This document shows positions 46,192-54,640 of a stretch of 64,000 nt of DNA, one piece after another (within the stretch, counting starts at the first letter, position 1; each line of letters starts with the position of its first letter). The stretch is from the NCBI RefSeq assembly GCF_017309385.1, contig NZ_JAFJMJ010000001.1, forward strand, positions 1,488,001 through 1,552,000. The letters are read 5' to 3'. Below the pieces are notes generated by a model. The model was not told where the DNA came from. It was given only the letters and a program-made list of their open reading frames with translations, and searched no databases. The stretch is from Amycolatopsis sp. 195334CR. Lineage in GTDB: Bacteria > Actinomycetota > Actinomycetes > Mycobacteriales > Pseudonocardiaceae. The position numbers and the translations under genes are program-made.

Positions 46192-46790
46192 CCGCCTTCG
46201 ACACCGGCCTGCTCGGCGGCCCATGCTGGCTGGAATCCGGGACCGGGGAACGCATCCGGCTCCCCGCCGAACGCTGGAGCGACGAACCCGGCGCGGGCGA
46301 CGAGCTGCTGCTCGGCCGCTGCACCGGCCCGACGGTCGACCTCGGCTGCGGCCCCGGTCGGCTCACCGCCGCGCTGACCGCCCGCGGGATCACCGCGCTC
46401 GGCGTCGACCATTCGGCCGTGGCCATCCGCCTGACCAGGGCACGCGGCGCGGTCGCACTGCACCGCGACGTGTTCCGCCCGCTGCCCGGCGAAGGGCGCT
46501 GGCGGCACGTCCTGCTCGCCGACGGCAATCTCGGCATCGGCGGTGACCCGGTGGCCCTGCTCGACCGCGTCCACCGCCTGCTCGGTGCGGACGGCACGGC
46601 GCTGGTGGAGCTCGATCCACCCGGTCAGGGCCTGCGGCGGAGCGAGGTCCGCATCGACGCCGGTTCCTGGTTCCCGTGGGCGTGGGTCGGCGCGGACGCG
46701 CTCGGCGACCTCGCCGCCCGCACCGGCTTCCGTCCGGAATGGACGGCCCTCAGCGGTCACCGCTGGTTCGCCGAGCTGAGGCGACGGTGA
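46188..46790 (+). CDS. Class I SAM-dependent methyltransferase
   Basis: The 200-aa protein has the SAM-binding loop VDLGCGPGRLTAAL (about 50-63) and LGVDHSAVAIRL, with the C-terminal half of a Rossmann methyltransferase. It overlaps its neighbours by 4 nt at both ends. The substrate is presumably the glycoconjugate made by this operon. Confidence 0.86.
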   Translation: MTAFDTGLLGGPCWLESGTGERIRLPAERWSDEPGAGDELLLGRCTGPTVDLGCGPGRLTAALTARGITALGVDHSAVAIRLTRARGAVALHRDVFRPLPGEGRWRHVLLADGNLGIGGDPVALLDRVHRLLGADGTALVELDPPGQGLRRSEVRIDAGSWFPWAWVGADALGDLAARTGFRPEWTALSGHRWFAELRRR

Positions 46791-47869
46791 ACCGCTTCCG
46801 CGCCGCCGCGCACTCCCCGGCAGTGACCTCGCGGATCGGCATCGCGCTCGGCGTCGCCTTCCTGCTGTGCTTCCTCACCGGCCTGCTCAGCCACCTCATC
46901 CAGCACCCGCCGGGCTGGTTCGGCTGGCCGAGCCGCCCGGTCCAGCTGTACCGGATCACGCAGGGCGTGCACGTCATCTCCGGGATCGCGTCGATCCCGC
47001 TGCTGCTGGCGAAGCTGTGGACGGTCTACCCGAAGCTGTTCGAGAAGCCGGCGATCCGATCGATTCCGCACGCGCTGGAACGGCTGTCGATCCTGGTGCT
47101 CTCCGGGGCGGCGTTCTTCGAAGTGACCACGGGCCTGCTGAACGTGGCGCAGAACTACCCGTGGAACTTCTACTTCCCGTCGCTGCACTACGCCGTCGCG
47201 TGGATCGCGATCGGTTCGGTGGTGGTGCACGTGGCGGTCAAACTGCCGATCATCCGCGGGCCGAAGGAGCCGGAGGAACCAGCACCGGGGCTCTCCCGGC
47301 GGGGCTTCCTGCGGTCCACCTGGCTGGTCACCGGCGTCGCCGTGGTCGCCACCGCGGGCGCGACGGTTCCCCTGCTGCGCAACGTTTCCGGGCTGTCGTG
47401 GCGTTCCGGCCGGGACCTGCCGGTGAACCGGACCGCGGCCGCGGCGGGCGTGCTCTCCACCGCACAGGACCCGAACTGGCGACTGGAAATCGCCACCGCC
47501 ACCGGGACGAAGTCCCTCTCCCGCGCCGAACTCGCCGCCCTTCCGCAGACCACCGCGGAACTTCCGATCGCCTGCGTCGAGGGCTGGAGCCAGTCGGCCG
47601 TGTGGAGCGGGGTCGCCTTCCCCGACCTCCTGCGGGCAGCCGGCGCCGAGCCGGGCGCCGACGTGCGCGTGCTTTCCCTGGAACGCAACGGTTTGTACGC
47701 GACGAGTGAATTACCGGGAACGCACACCGCCGACCCGTTGACCCTGCTCGCGCTCACCCTGAACGGCGAGGTGCTGCCGCCCGACCACGGTTACCCGTGC
47801 CGCGTGATCGCGCCGAACCGGCCGGGCGTGCTGCAGACGAAGTGGGTCCGCCGACTGGAGGTCCGATGA
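46787..47869 (+). CDS. Membrane-anchored molybdopterin oxidoreductase
   Basis: This 360-aa protein has an N-terminal block of about four TM helices (residues 15-155) resembling a cytochrome b561/DUF4405-like membrane domain with spaced His, then a TAT-like segment (SRRGFLRSTWLVTGVAVVATAG), then an Oxidored_molyb (SuoX/MsrP-type) domain with the Moco-ligand Cys in IACVEGWSQSAVW (about 262). This suggests a membrane-tethered external oxidoreductase fed electrons through the membrane part. It overlaps the methyltransferase by 4 nt. moaB2 nearby could help supply Moco. Confidence 0.84.
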   Translation: MNRFRAAAHSPAVTSRIGIALGVAFLLCFLTGLLSHLIQHPPGWFGWPSRPVQLYRITQGVHVISGIASIPLLLAKLWTVYPKLFEKPAIRSIPHALERLSILVLSGAAFFEVTTGLLNVAQNYPWNFYFPSLHYAVAWIAIGSVVVHVAVKLPIIRGPKEPEEPAPGLSRRGFLRSTWLVTGVAVVATAGATVPLLRNVSGLSWRSGRDLPVNRTAAAAGVLSTAQDPNWRLEIATATGTKSLSRAELAALPQTTAELPIACVEGWSQSAVWSGVAFPDLLRAAGAEPGADVRVLSLERNGLYATSELPGTHTADPLTLLALTLNGEVLPPDHGYPCRVIAPNRPGVLQTKWVRRLEVR

Positions 47870-48261
47870 GGTACCTGCTCGCCCTGCCAGGCATCGCCGC
47901 GCTGGTCTACGGCGGATACCTGCTGGTGCCGCTGGCCGACTTCTCGGTCGGGCTCTGGCTGGTCGCCGGACCGCTGGTGCACGATCTGCTGCTCGCGCCG
48001 GTGGTCGCGCTGATCGGCTGGGCCCTCACGCGCCTGCCGCACGCGAAGCCGTTGCTGGTCGGCGGCGCGCTCACCGGGGTGCTGTGCCTGCTGGCCGTTC
48101 CGCTGCTGTGGCGCACCTACGGCACGCCGCCGAGCCCCGGCCTGCACGACGGCAACACCTGGCTGGGCCTCGGCCTCACGCTCGCCGCGGTGTGGCTCGG
48201 CGTCGGCTTGTACCTCGTCGTGCGCATATTGAACCGCGGGGATCAGGAGGGGGCTTCCTGA
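47866..48261 (+). CDS. Small four-TM membrane protein
   Basis: The 131-aa protein has four hydrophobic helices (about 3-22, 28-50, 60-82, 98-120) and no recognisable family. It is the last gene of the operon, beginning with ATG at 47866 overlapping the oxidoreductase stop. It may be a subunit or quinone-linked partner of the oxidoreductase. The stop lies inside a hairpin that could terminate the operon. Confidence 0.78.
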   Translation: MRYLLALPGIAALVYGGYLLVPLADFSVGLWLVAGPLVHDLLLAPVVALIGWALTRLPHAKPLLVGGALTGVLCLLAVPLLWRTYGTPPSPGLHDGNTWLGLGLTLAAVWLGVGLYLVVRILNRGDQEGAS

Positions 48262-48274
48262 TCACCCGCGGTTC
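48231..48274 (+). terminator. Hairpin overlapping end of the operon
   Basis: GAACCGCGGGGATCAGGA pairs with TCCTGATCACCCGCGGTTC (one base bulged) across the last codons and stop of the preceding gene. Confidence 0.6.
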
Positions 48275-48308
48275 ATCTCCACCGGTCCCTGCGAGGCCGG
48301 GAGTTGGT

Positions 48309-48336
48309 CTCGGTCGCCGCTGCGACCGAGCGTTTT
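48309..48336 (+). terminator. Second hairpin with U-run
   Basis: CTCGGTCGC-N4-GCGACCGAG forms a 9-bp stem followed by CGTTTT. Together with the hairpin at 48231 it fits a tandem terminator. The rest of 48262-48501 holds no gene I can support. Confidence 0.65.
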
Positions 48337-48501
48337 GGTGGTTGCCACCGGGTGTCCTTCGCGGATATCGGCGGATCCAGGTTTTCGCTGGGCGTGCCGC
48401 GCCGAGGCCCTCGTACCGGAGTCGTACTCGGGCCTTGGCGCGGTGCGTCCAGCGGGAAGCTGGGCCGTCGAGATCCGTGGAAGACGCCCGGTGGTGACCA
48501 C

Positions 48502-49827
48502 TTAGTTGGTCGGAACGGGCTGGCCGCCGAGGGTCACGTCGATGACGTTGTTCCCGGCCAGGGTCAGCTTGACCTGGTCGCCGGGCGCCTTCGTGCGGAT
48601 CGCCGCGACGAGGGCGTCCGAGCTGTCCACCACCCGCTCGTCGATCTTGGTGACCACGTCGCCCGCCTTCAGCCCGGCCTGCTCGGCGGGGCTGCCCGGG
48701 GTGATCTCGCGGATCGCCGCGCCGCCCTCCGGCGCGTCGGTCACCGTGGCGCCGACGAAGGTCTGGGTGGCCTTGCCGGTCTTGATGATCTCGTCCGCGG
48801 TCCGGCGGGCCTGGTCGATCGGGATGGCGAAGCCGATGCCGACGTTGCCTCCCTGCGACTGGCCGCTGCTCGGCGGGCTGTAGATGGCCGAGTTGATGCC
48901 GATGATCTGCCCGGACATGTTCGCCAGCGGACCACCCGAGTTGCCCGGGTTGATCGCCGCGTCGGTCTGCACCGCGTCCATCACGGTGGCCTGGCTGCCC
49001 TGGTCACCGCCCGCCCGCACCGGCCGGTGCAGTGCGCTGACGATGCCCGAGGTGACCGTGCCGGACAGCTCGAACGGCGAGCCGATGGCGACCGTGCCCT
49101 GGCCGACCTTCAGGTCGTCGGAACGGCCCAGTTCGACCGGGGTCAGCCCGCTGACGCCCTCGGCCTTCACCACGGCGACGTCGGAACTGGGGTCGCGGCC
49201 GACCACGGTCGCCGCGGCCTTGCGCCCGTCCTGGAACACCGCCTGGATCTGCCCGCCACCGTTCGCGGCGTTCTCCACCACGTGGTTGTTGGTCAGGATG
49301 TAGCCGTTGCCGTCGATGACGAAGCCCGAGCCGCCGTTGGCCTGGCCGCCCCGGCCGACCACCTGCAGCTGGACCACGCTCGGCGAGACCTTCTGCGCCA
49401 CCGCTTCCACCGAGCCCGCCGGCGCGTTGCCGGTCTGCTTGGCCGGTTGCGGGGCTTCGAGCGAACTGGCTGACGAGGTCGTGCCGTCCGAGGCCAGGTA
49501 ACCGCCGACCGCACCCGCGCCACCGCCGACGAGCAGGGCCAGCACGGCCACCCCGGCGACGAGCTTGCCCGCGCCCTGGCCGCGCTGCTGTTGCTGCTGC
49601 TGCGGCGGGTAAACGGCGGTGCCACCGGGCTGGTACTGCTGGTAGTACGGCTGGCCGGGGCTCGCGTACGGGTTGTGCTGCTGCGGTTGTTCCGCGTACT
49701 GCTGGGTCTGCTCCGAGTGCGCGCTCTGCGCCGACCACGGGTTCGGCGCGGCGTACTCGTTCCCAGCGGAGTGATCCGGCTTGTCCTGAGCTTCCGGCCC
49801 CTGGCCGTGCGGGTCGTTCTCGGTCAT
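48502..49827 (-). CDS. pepD: HtrA-type serine protease/chaperone
   Basis: The 441-aa protein has a Gln/Pro/Tyr-rich cytoplasmic N-terminus (about 1-95), one TM helix (about 98-120), a trypsin-like domain with the triad His in TNNHVV (about 183), Asp in SSDVAVV (about 214) and Ser in GNSGGP (about 294), and a C-terminal PDZ domain. It degrades or refolds damaged proteins outside the membrane. The orthologue Rv0983 is regulated by MprAB; an MprA-box-like repeat lies 21 nt upstream of this ATG. It is separated from mprAB here by galT and deoR. Confidence 0.94.
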   Translation of the reverse strand: MTENDPHGQGPEAQDKPDHSAGNEYAAPNPWSAQSAHSEQTQQYAEQPQQHNPYASPGQPYYQQYQPGGTAVYPPQQQQQQRGQGAGKLVAGVAVLALLVGGGAGAVGGYLASDGTTSSASSLEAPQPAKQTGNAPAGSVEAVAQKVSPSVVQLQVVGRGGQANGGSGFVIDGNGYILTNNHVVENAANGGGQIQAVFQDGRKAAATVVGRDPSSDVAVVKAEGVSGLTPVELGRSDDLKVGQGTVAIGSPFELSGTVTSGIVSALHRPVRAGGDQGSQATVMDAVQTDAAINPGNSGGPLANMSGQIIGINSAIYSPPSSGQSQGGNVGIGFAIPIDQARRTADEIIKTGKATQTFVGATVTDAPEGGAAIREITPGSPAEQAGLKAGDVVTKIDERVVDSSDALVAAIRTKAPGDQVKLTLAGNNVIDVTLGGQPVPTN

Positions 49828-49847
49828 GTCTCCACCATGCGCTCCGG

Positions 49848-49866
49848 TCCTGAGAGGCACCTGAGC
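49848..49866 (-). promoter_or_regulatory. MprA-box-like repeat upstream of pepD
   Basis: On the minus strand GCTCAGGT-GCC-TCTCAGGA forms two 8-bp direct repeats with a 3-bp spacer, the 8-3-8 layout described for the mycobacterial MprA box. The same layout lies upstream of mprA at 53985. Confidence 0.7.
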
Positions 49867-49893
49867 CGAACCTGTGGGTTGGACCAGAACGAC

Positions 49894-50979
49894 TCAGTGC
49901 GCGGCGCGCAGCCTCTCCGCTATCTGCTCCGGGGTGGTGTCGTTGACCCAGACGGCCATCCCGGACTCCGAACCGGCAAGGTACTTCAACTTGTCCTTGC
50001 TCCGCAGCACGGAGAACAGCTCGAGGTGCAGCCACCAGTCCTCGCGACCCGCGCCGACCGGGGCCTGGTGCCAGCCGGCCACGTACGGCAGCGGGCGATT
50101 GTAAAGCGCGTCACACCGGCCGAGGACTTCCAAGTAGACGGACGCGAAGTCGTCGCGTTCGGCGTCGGTGAGCGCCGGGATGTCGGGCACCTGCCGGTGC
50201 GGCACCACCTGGACCTGCACCGGCCAGCGCGCGGCGGGCGGCACGAACGCGGTCCAGTGCTCACCGCGCGCGATCACGCGCTCCCCCGACGCGCGTTCGG
50301 CGGCGAGCGCGTCACCGAGCACGTGGCTGCCGTGCTCGGCCTGGTAGGCGCGCGCGACTTCCAGCATGCGGGCGGTCTTCGGGGTGACGAACGGGTAGGC
50401 GTAGATCTGCCCGTGCGGGTGGTGCAGGGTGACGCCGATCTCCTCACCCCGGTTCTCGAACGGGAAAACCTGCCGCACACCGTCCAAAGCGGACAGCTCG
50501 GCGGTGCGGTCGGCCCACGCCTCGACCACGGTGCGCACCTGGCGACGGCTCAGCTGGCCGAACGAACGGTCGTGGTCGCTGGTGAAGCAGACCACCTCGC
50601 AGCGGCCGCGGCCCGGCGCCAGCGGCACCATCGGCAGGCCGTCCACAGTGGACTCGGAGCCGGAGACGCCCTGGGCGAAGGATGGGAAGCGGTTCTCGAA
50701 GACCGCCACCTCGTAGTCCGATTCCGGGATCTCGCTGGGCTTCCCCGGTTTGGTCGGGCAGAGCGGGCAGAGGTCGGCAGGCGGTTTGTAGGTGCGGGTC
50801 TGGCGGTGCGCCGCCATCGCCACCCACTCGCCGGTCAGCGGGTCGAGCCGGATCTCCGAGGCCGCCGCCACCGGCGGCAGGTCCCTGGTGTCCACCGCGG
50901 TGCGCGGCGGGGCGTGCTCGTCGGCGTCGAAGTAGATGATCTCCCGGCCGTCCGCGAGCTTGTGCGACGTGCGCTTCAC
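49894..50979 (-). CDS. galT: Galactose-1-phosphate uridylyltransferase
   Basis: The 361-aa HIT-superfamily enzyme swaps UMP between UDP-glucose and galactose-1-phosphate. It has the active HPHGQ (about 185-189, catalytic second His), zinc-binding CPLC and FENRFPS. The Leloir partners galK and galE are not adjacent. The GTG at 50979 overlaps the deoR stop by 4 nt (GTGA). It depends on UDP-glucose made by GalU elsewhere in the window. Confidence 0.94.
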   Translation of the reverse strand: MKRTSHKLADGREIIYFDADEHAPPRTAVDTRDLPPVAAASEIRLDPLTGEWVAMAAHRQTRTYKPPADLCPLCPTKPGKPSEIPESDYEVAVFENRFPSFAQGVSGSESTVDGLPMVPLAPGRGRCEVVCFTSDHDRSFGQLSRRQVRTVVEAWADRTAELSALDGVRQVFPFENRGEEIGVTLHHPHGQIYAYPFVTPKTARMLEVARAYQAEHGSHVLGDALAAERASGERVIARGEHWTAFVPPAARWPVQVQVVPHRQVPDIPALTDAERDDFASVYLEVLGRCDALYNRPLPYVAGWHQAPVGAGREDWWLHLELFSVLRSKDKLKYLAGSESGMAVWVNDTTPEQIAERLRAAH

Positions 50980-51764
50980 TCGTCGTCCCCGGGCACATTC
51001 GCGATGATCAACTCTCCAGCTTTCTCACGGAGGATTTCGATGGCGCGTTCGGACAGCCCGTCGTCGCTGACCACGACGTCGGCCTCGTCCAGGTCGGCGA
51101 TGGTGGAGATGCCGACGATCTCCCACTTGGTGTGGTCGGCGAGCACCACCAGGCGGCGGCCTGCCTCGACCAGCGCCCGGTCGGTCTCGCTCTCGGTCAG
51201 GTTCGGCGTGGTGAAGCCCGGCCCGTCGGCCATGCCGTGCACACCGAGGAAGACCACGTCGAGGTGCAGGGAGCGCAGGCTGTTCACCGCGACCGGGCCG
51301 ACCAGCGCGTCGGACGGGGTCCGCACCCCGCCGGTCAGCACCACCGTGCGGTCGGGCTGGCTGGACCCGCGCAGCACGTCGGCGACCTGGATCGAGTTCG
51401 TCACGATGGTCAGGCCGGGCACCGCGTCCAGCGCCCTGGCCAGGGTCCAGGTGGTGGTGCCCGCCGAGATGCCGATCGCCGTACCCGGTTTGACCAGGCC
51501 GGCGGCGAGCGCGGCGATGGCCTCCTTCTGCGCGCGCTGGCGCACGGACTTCGCCTCGAAGCCCGGCTCGTCGGTGCTCTTGCCGACCACCGAGGTCGCG
51601 CCGCCGTAGACCTTCTCCACCAGCCCGCGGCTGGCGAGCACGTCGAGATCGCGGCGCACCGTCATGTCGGATACGCCCAGCCTGCCGACGAGGTCGCTGA
51701 CCCGGACCGCACCGGTCCGCCGCGCCTCTTCGAGGATCACCGCCTGTCGCTGCCGCGCCAGCAC
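50976..51764 (-). CDS. DeoR/GlpR-family transcriptional repressor
   Basis: The 262-aa protein has a DeoR HTH (RQRQAVILEEARRTGAVRVSDL ... SDMTVRRDLDVLASRG) and the sugar-phosphate-sensing DeoRC domain with SAGTTTWTLARAL. The frame reaches 51821, but GTG 51764 is preferred because GGAG lies 8 nt before it and the protein then starts LARQRQ, typical of the family. It is coupled to galT, and an ACAAAATCCT inverted repeat upstream is the likely operator for autoregulation. Confidence 0.88.
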   Translation of the reverse strand: MLARQRQAVILEEARRTGAVRVSDLVGRLGVSDMTVRRDLDVLASRGLVEKVYGGATSVVGKSTDEPGFEAKSVRQRAQKEAIAALAAGLVKPGTAIGISAGTTTWTLARALDAVPGLTIVTNSIQVADVLRGSSQPDRTVVLTGGVRTPSDALVGPVAVNSLRSLHLDVVFLGVHGMADGPGFTTPNLTESETDRALVEAGRRLVVLADHTKWEIVGISTIADLDEADVVVSDDGLSERAIEILREKAGELIIANVPGDDE

Positions 51765-51797
51765 TTTGTCGACTCCATCCCGCACCCCATCAACTAC

Positions 51798-51845
51798 ACA
51801 AAATCCTACACGATCAAACACCGATCGCGATCGTCAGGATTTTGT
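51798..51845. promoter_or_regulatory. Inverted ACAAAATCCT/AGGATTTTGT repeat
   Basis: A perfect 10-bp inverted repeat with 28-nt spacer lies upstream of deoR. The AT-rich half-sites resemble DeoR-type operators, and the distal one touches the stop of the mprB gene. Confidence 0.6.
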
Positions 51846-53275
51846 CAGCCGGGCACCCCGGGGAGCCGGATGGTCAGCAGCGCGCCACCGCCGGGCGCCT
51901 GCCCCGCGTACACCGTGCCGCCGTGCCGTTCCGCAGCCTGCTTGACGATGGCCAGGCCGAGGCCGGAGCCGGGCAGGGTGCGGGCCTCGGAGGAACGATA
52001 GAACCGATCGAACACCTTCGGCAGGTCTTCCTCGGCGATGCCGGGGCCGGAGTCGGCGACCTCGACCACCGCCGTGCCGTCGCCGAGCGGGTACAGCCGC
52101 AGCCGCACGTGCCCGTCCGACGGCGAGAACTTCACCGCGTTGTCCAGCAGGTTCAGCACCGCGCGTTCGAGCGCGCTGGAGTCGCCGCTGAGCACCCACG
52201 GCCGCAGGTCCACGTCGAATTCGATCTCACCGGCGCGGCGCCGGGCCCGGTCCAGCGCGCGCTCGACCACCTCGACCAGCTCCACCCGCTCGAACTGCGC
52301 GCGCGGCTCGTCGGCGCGGGCCAGCTCGACCAGGTCGCCGATCAGCTGGGTCAGCTCGTCGAGCTGGCCGCCGATGTCGGCCTCGATGTCCGCCCGGTCG
52401 GTGTCGGACAGCTTGGGCGCGCCCGCGCGGTTCGCCGCGAGCAGGAGTTCGAGGTTCGTGCGCAACGAGGTCAGCGGGGTGCGGAGCTCGTGCCCGGCGT
52501 CCGCGACCAGCTGGCGCTGTCTCTCCTGCGAGTCGGCGACCGTGCCGAGCATGGTGTTGAAGCTGTGCGTCAGCCTGGCCAGCTCGTCGTCGCCGCTGAC
52601 CGGGATGGGCGTGAGGTCGCCCGTCTTCGCCACCCGCTCGGTCGCCTGGGTGAGCCGTTCGACCGGCCGGAGCCCACCGCGGGCGACCACGGTGCCCGCC
52701 AGCGCGGCGACGATGATGCCGGCGCCGCCGATCAGCAGGAGCACCACGGACAGCTCGTTCAGCGTGCGCTTGGTGCCCTCGAGCGGCTGGGCGATGATCA
52801 ACGCGAGCGGGGTGCCGCCGGTGACCTCGTACGGCACGGCGAGCACGCGCGAGTCGGTCTTGCCGTCGGTGCGGATCGACGGGCCGCCGGTCCTGGCCGC
52901 GACCTGCCGCTCCGGCTGGCCGATCGGCGGGCGGCCGGTGACCTGGTCGCGCAGCGCGCTCTCGCCGTTCGGGTAGATCACGTCGAACTGCACGTCGGCC
53001 AGCTTGAAGATGTAGCTGGGGATCTCGGCGCCGCCGGTGCGCACCACGTCGGGGTCGTTGAGCACGGTGCTGGCGCGCGAGTTCAGGCTCTCGTCGATCT
53101 GGCTGTACAGGTTGTCGCGCACGGTGAAGTAGGCCCCGAACGAGGCCAGCGCGACCGCGCCGGCGACGCAGACCGCGGCGAGCATGGTGACCCGGAAGCC
53201 GAGCGACATCCGGCGGCGGCTCGATTCCGGCGTGGGGTCCTCCCCGACCACCACCGTCTGGACGCCTGCGCTCAC
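51845..53275 (-). CDS. mprB: MprB-type sensor histidine kinase
   Basis: The 476-aa kinase has TM1 (about 27-50), a large external sensor domain (about 52-165), TM2, a HAMP region ([21 protein letters not shown]), HisKA with [15 protein letters not shown] and HATPase boxes ([32 protein letters not shown]). It senses envelope stress with MprA; in mycobacteria the system controls pepD, sigB and sigE. The GTG overlaps the mprA TGA by 4 nt. Confidence 0.94.
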   Translation of the reverse strand: MSAGVQTVVVGEDPTPESSRRRMSLGFRVTMLAAVCVAGAVALASFGAYFTVRDNLYSQIDESLNSRASTVLNDPDVVRTGGAEIPSYIFKLADVQFDVIYPNGESALRDQVTGRPPIGQPERQVAARTGGPSIRTDGKTDSRVLAVPYEVTGGTPLALIIAQPLEGTKRTLNELSVVLLLIGGAGIIVAALAGTVVARGGLRPVERLTQATERVAKTGDLTPIPVSGDDELARLTHSFNTMLGTVADSQERQRQLVADAGHELRTPLTSLRTNLELLLAANRAGAPKLSDTDRADIEADIGGQLDELTQLIGDLVELARADEPRAQFERVELVEVVERALDRARRRAGEIEFDVDLRPWVLSGDSSALERAVLNLLDNAVKFSPSDGHVRLRLYPLGDGTAVVEVADSGPGIAEEDLPKVFDRFYRSSEARTLPGSGLGLAIVKQAAERHGGTVYAGQAPGGGALLTIRLPGVPG

Positions 53276-53964
53276 GGCGGGGTCTCGCGGAGCACGTAGC
53301 CAACACCGCGGACGGTGTGGATGAGCCGGGGTTCACCGCCGGCCTCGGTCTTGCGCCGCAGGTAGCCGACGTAGACCTCGAGCGCGTTGCCCGAGGTCGG
53401 GAAGTCGTAGCCCCAGACCTCCTCGAGGATGCGGCCGCGGGTGAGCACGTGCTTCGGGTAGGAGAGGAACAGCTCCATCAGCGCGAACTCGGTGCGGGTC
53501 AGGCTGATCTCGCGGTCGCCGCGGCGGACCTCGCGGGTGCCGGGGTCGAGGGTGAGGTCGGCGAAGGAGAGCGTCTCGACCTGCTGGCCGGGCTGGGCGT
53601 CCGGGCTCGCGCGGCGGAGCAGGGCGCGCAGGCGGGCGAGCAGCTCCTCCAGCGCGAACGGCTTGGGCAGGTAGTCGTCGGCGCCGGCGTCCAGCCCGGA
53701 CACCCGGTCGGACACGGTGTCGCGGGCGGTGAGCACGAGGATCGGCAGGTCGTCGCCGGTGGAGCGGAGGCGGCGGGCCACCTCCAGGCCGTCGAGGCGG
53801 GGCATCATCACGTCGAGCACCATCGCGTCGGGCCGGTTGGCGATGATCGACTCGAGGGCCATCGCGCCGTCGCTGGCCAGTTCGACCTGGTAGCCGTTGA
53901 ACTCCAGGGAGCGGCGAAGCGACTCGCGGACCGCCCGGTCGTCGTCGACAACGAGAATGCGCAT
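53272..53964 (-). CDS. mprA: MprA-type OmpR-family response regulator
   Basis: The 230-aa regulator has [20 protein letters not shown], phospho-Asp in [19 protein letters not shown] and the winged helix [20 protein letters not shown] ... [14 protein letters not shown]. It closely follows the N-terminus of mycobacterial MprA. Start: ATG 53964 with a minus-strand TAAGAC 7 nt upstream (leaderless pattern); a GTG at 53970 is also possible and aligns better with the mycobacterial start. An MprA-box-like repeat lies upstream, implying autoregulation. Confidence 0.94.
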   Translation of the reverse strand: MRILVVDDDRAVRESLRRSLEFNGYQVELASDGAMALESIIANRPDAMVLDVMMPRLDGLEVARRLRSTGDDLPILVLTARDTVSDRVSGLDAGADDYLPKPFALEELLARLRALLRRASPDAQPGQQVETLSFADLTLDPGTREVRRGDREISLTRTEFALMELFLSYPKHVLTRGRILEEVWGYDFPTSGNALEVYVGYLRRKTEAGGEPRLIHTVRGVGYVLRETPP

Positions 53965-53984
53965 GGGCACAGTCTTACCCGCCG

Positions 53985-54003
53985 GTCTGAGACAGTCCTA
54001 AGA
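53985..54003 (-). promoter_or_regulatory. MprA-box-like repeat upstream of mprA
   Basis: On the minus strand TCTTAGGA-CTG-TCTCAGAC repeats the 8-3-8 pattern of the pepD site, ending 21 nt before the ATG. Confidence 0.7.
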
Positions 54004-54015
54004 GCACGCGCAGAA

Positions 54016-54636
54016 TCAGGTGAATGTACTCGGTGGGGTGCCCTTCGCGACCGGGGCGTTCCAGCGCCGCCACAGCGCCAGCACGCGGATCGCGACGGTG
54101 GTCACCGCGGCGACCGTGGTGACCAGGCCCGGCGGGAGCCGCAGCAGGTGACCGACGCCGACGAGCACGCACCCGGCCAGCGCGGCCACGGCGTAGATCT
54201 CCTTGCGCAGCACGAGCGGGATTTCGCGGAGCAGGAGATCACGCACCGCACCGCCACCGATACCGGTGGTCATGCCAATGAGGCAGGCGGTGTAGACCGG
54301 TGCCCCGGCGTGCAGCGCGATCGAGGTGCCCGCGGTGGCGAACACGCCGAGGCCGATCGCGTCGGCCAGCAGCACGGCCCGCCGCAGCCGCGCCACCTGC
54401 GGGTGGAACAGGAAGACCAGTAGCGCGGTCGCGGCGGAAACGGCCAGGTAGGGCCAGGTGCGCAGGGTGGTCGGCGGGGTGATGCCGAGCAGCACGTCGC
54501 GGATGATCCCGCCGCCGAGCGCGGTGGTCAGGCCCACCACGACCACGCCGAAGAGGTCGAGCCGGGCCTGCACCGCGGCCAGCGCACCGGAGCCGGCGAA
54601 GGCGACCAGCCCGATCATCTCCAGCGCGGTGAGCAC
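54016..54636 (-). CDS. TRIC-type cation channel family (UPF0126) membrane protein
   Basis: The 206-aa protein has six to seven TM helices in two repeated halves, each with a Gly-rich GGGxxRDxLL motif: GLTTALGGGIIRDVLLG (about 36-52) and GMTTGIGGGAVRDLLLREIP (about 120-140), the signature of prokaryotic TRIC/YadS proteins. It forms homotrimeric potassium-permeable channels in characterised relatives. The GTG at 54636 is 4 nt from the upstream regulator stop. Confidence 0.9.
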   Translation of the reverse strand: MLTALEMIGLVAFAGSGALAAVQARLDLFGVVVVGLTTALGGGIIRDVLLGITPPTTLRTWPYLAVSAATALLVFLFHPQVARLRRAVLLADAIGLGVFATAGTSIALHAGAPVYTACLIGMTTGIGGGAVRDLLLREIPLVLRKEIYAVAALAGCVLVGVGHLLRLPPGLVTTVAAVTTVAIRVLALWRRWNAPVAKGTPPSTFT

Positions 54637-54640
54637 GGGG

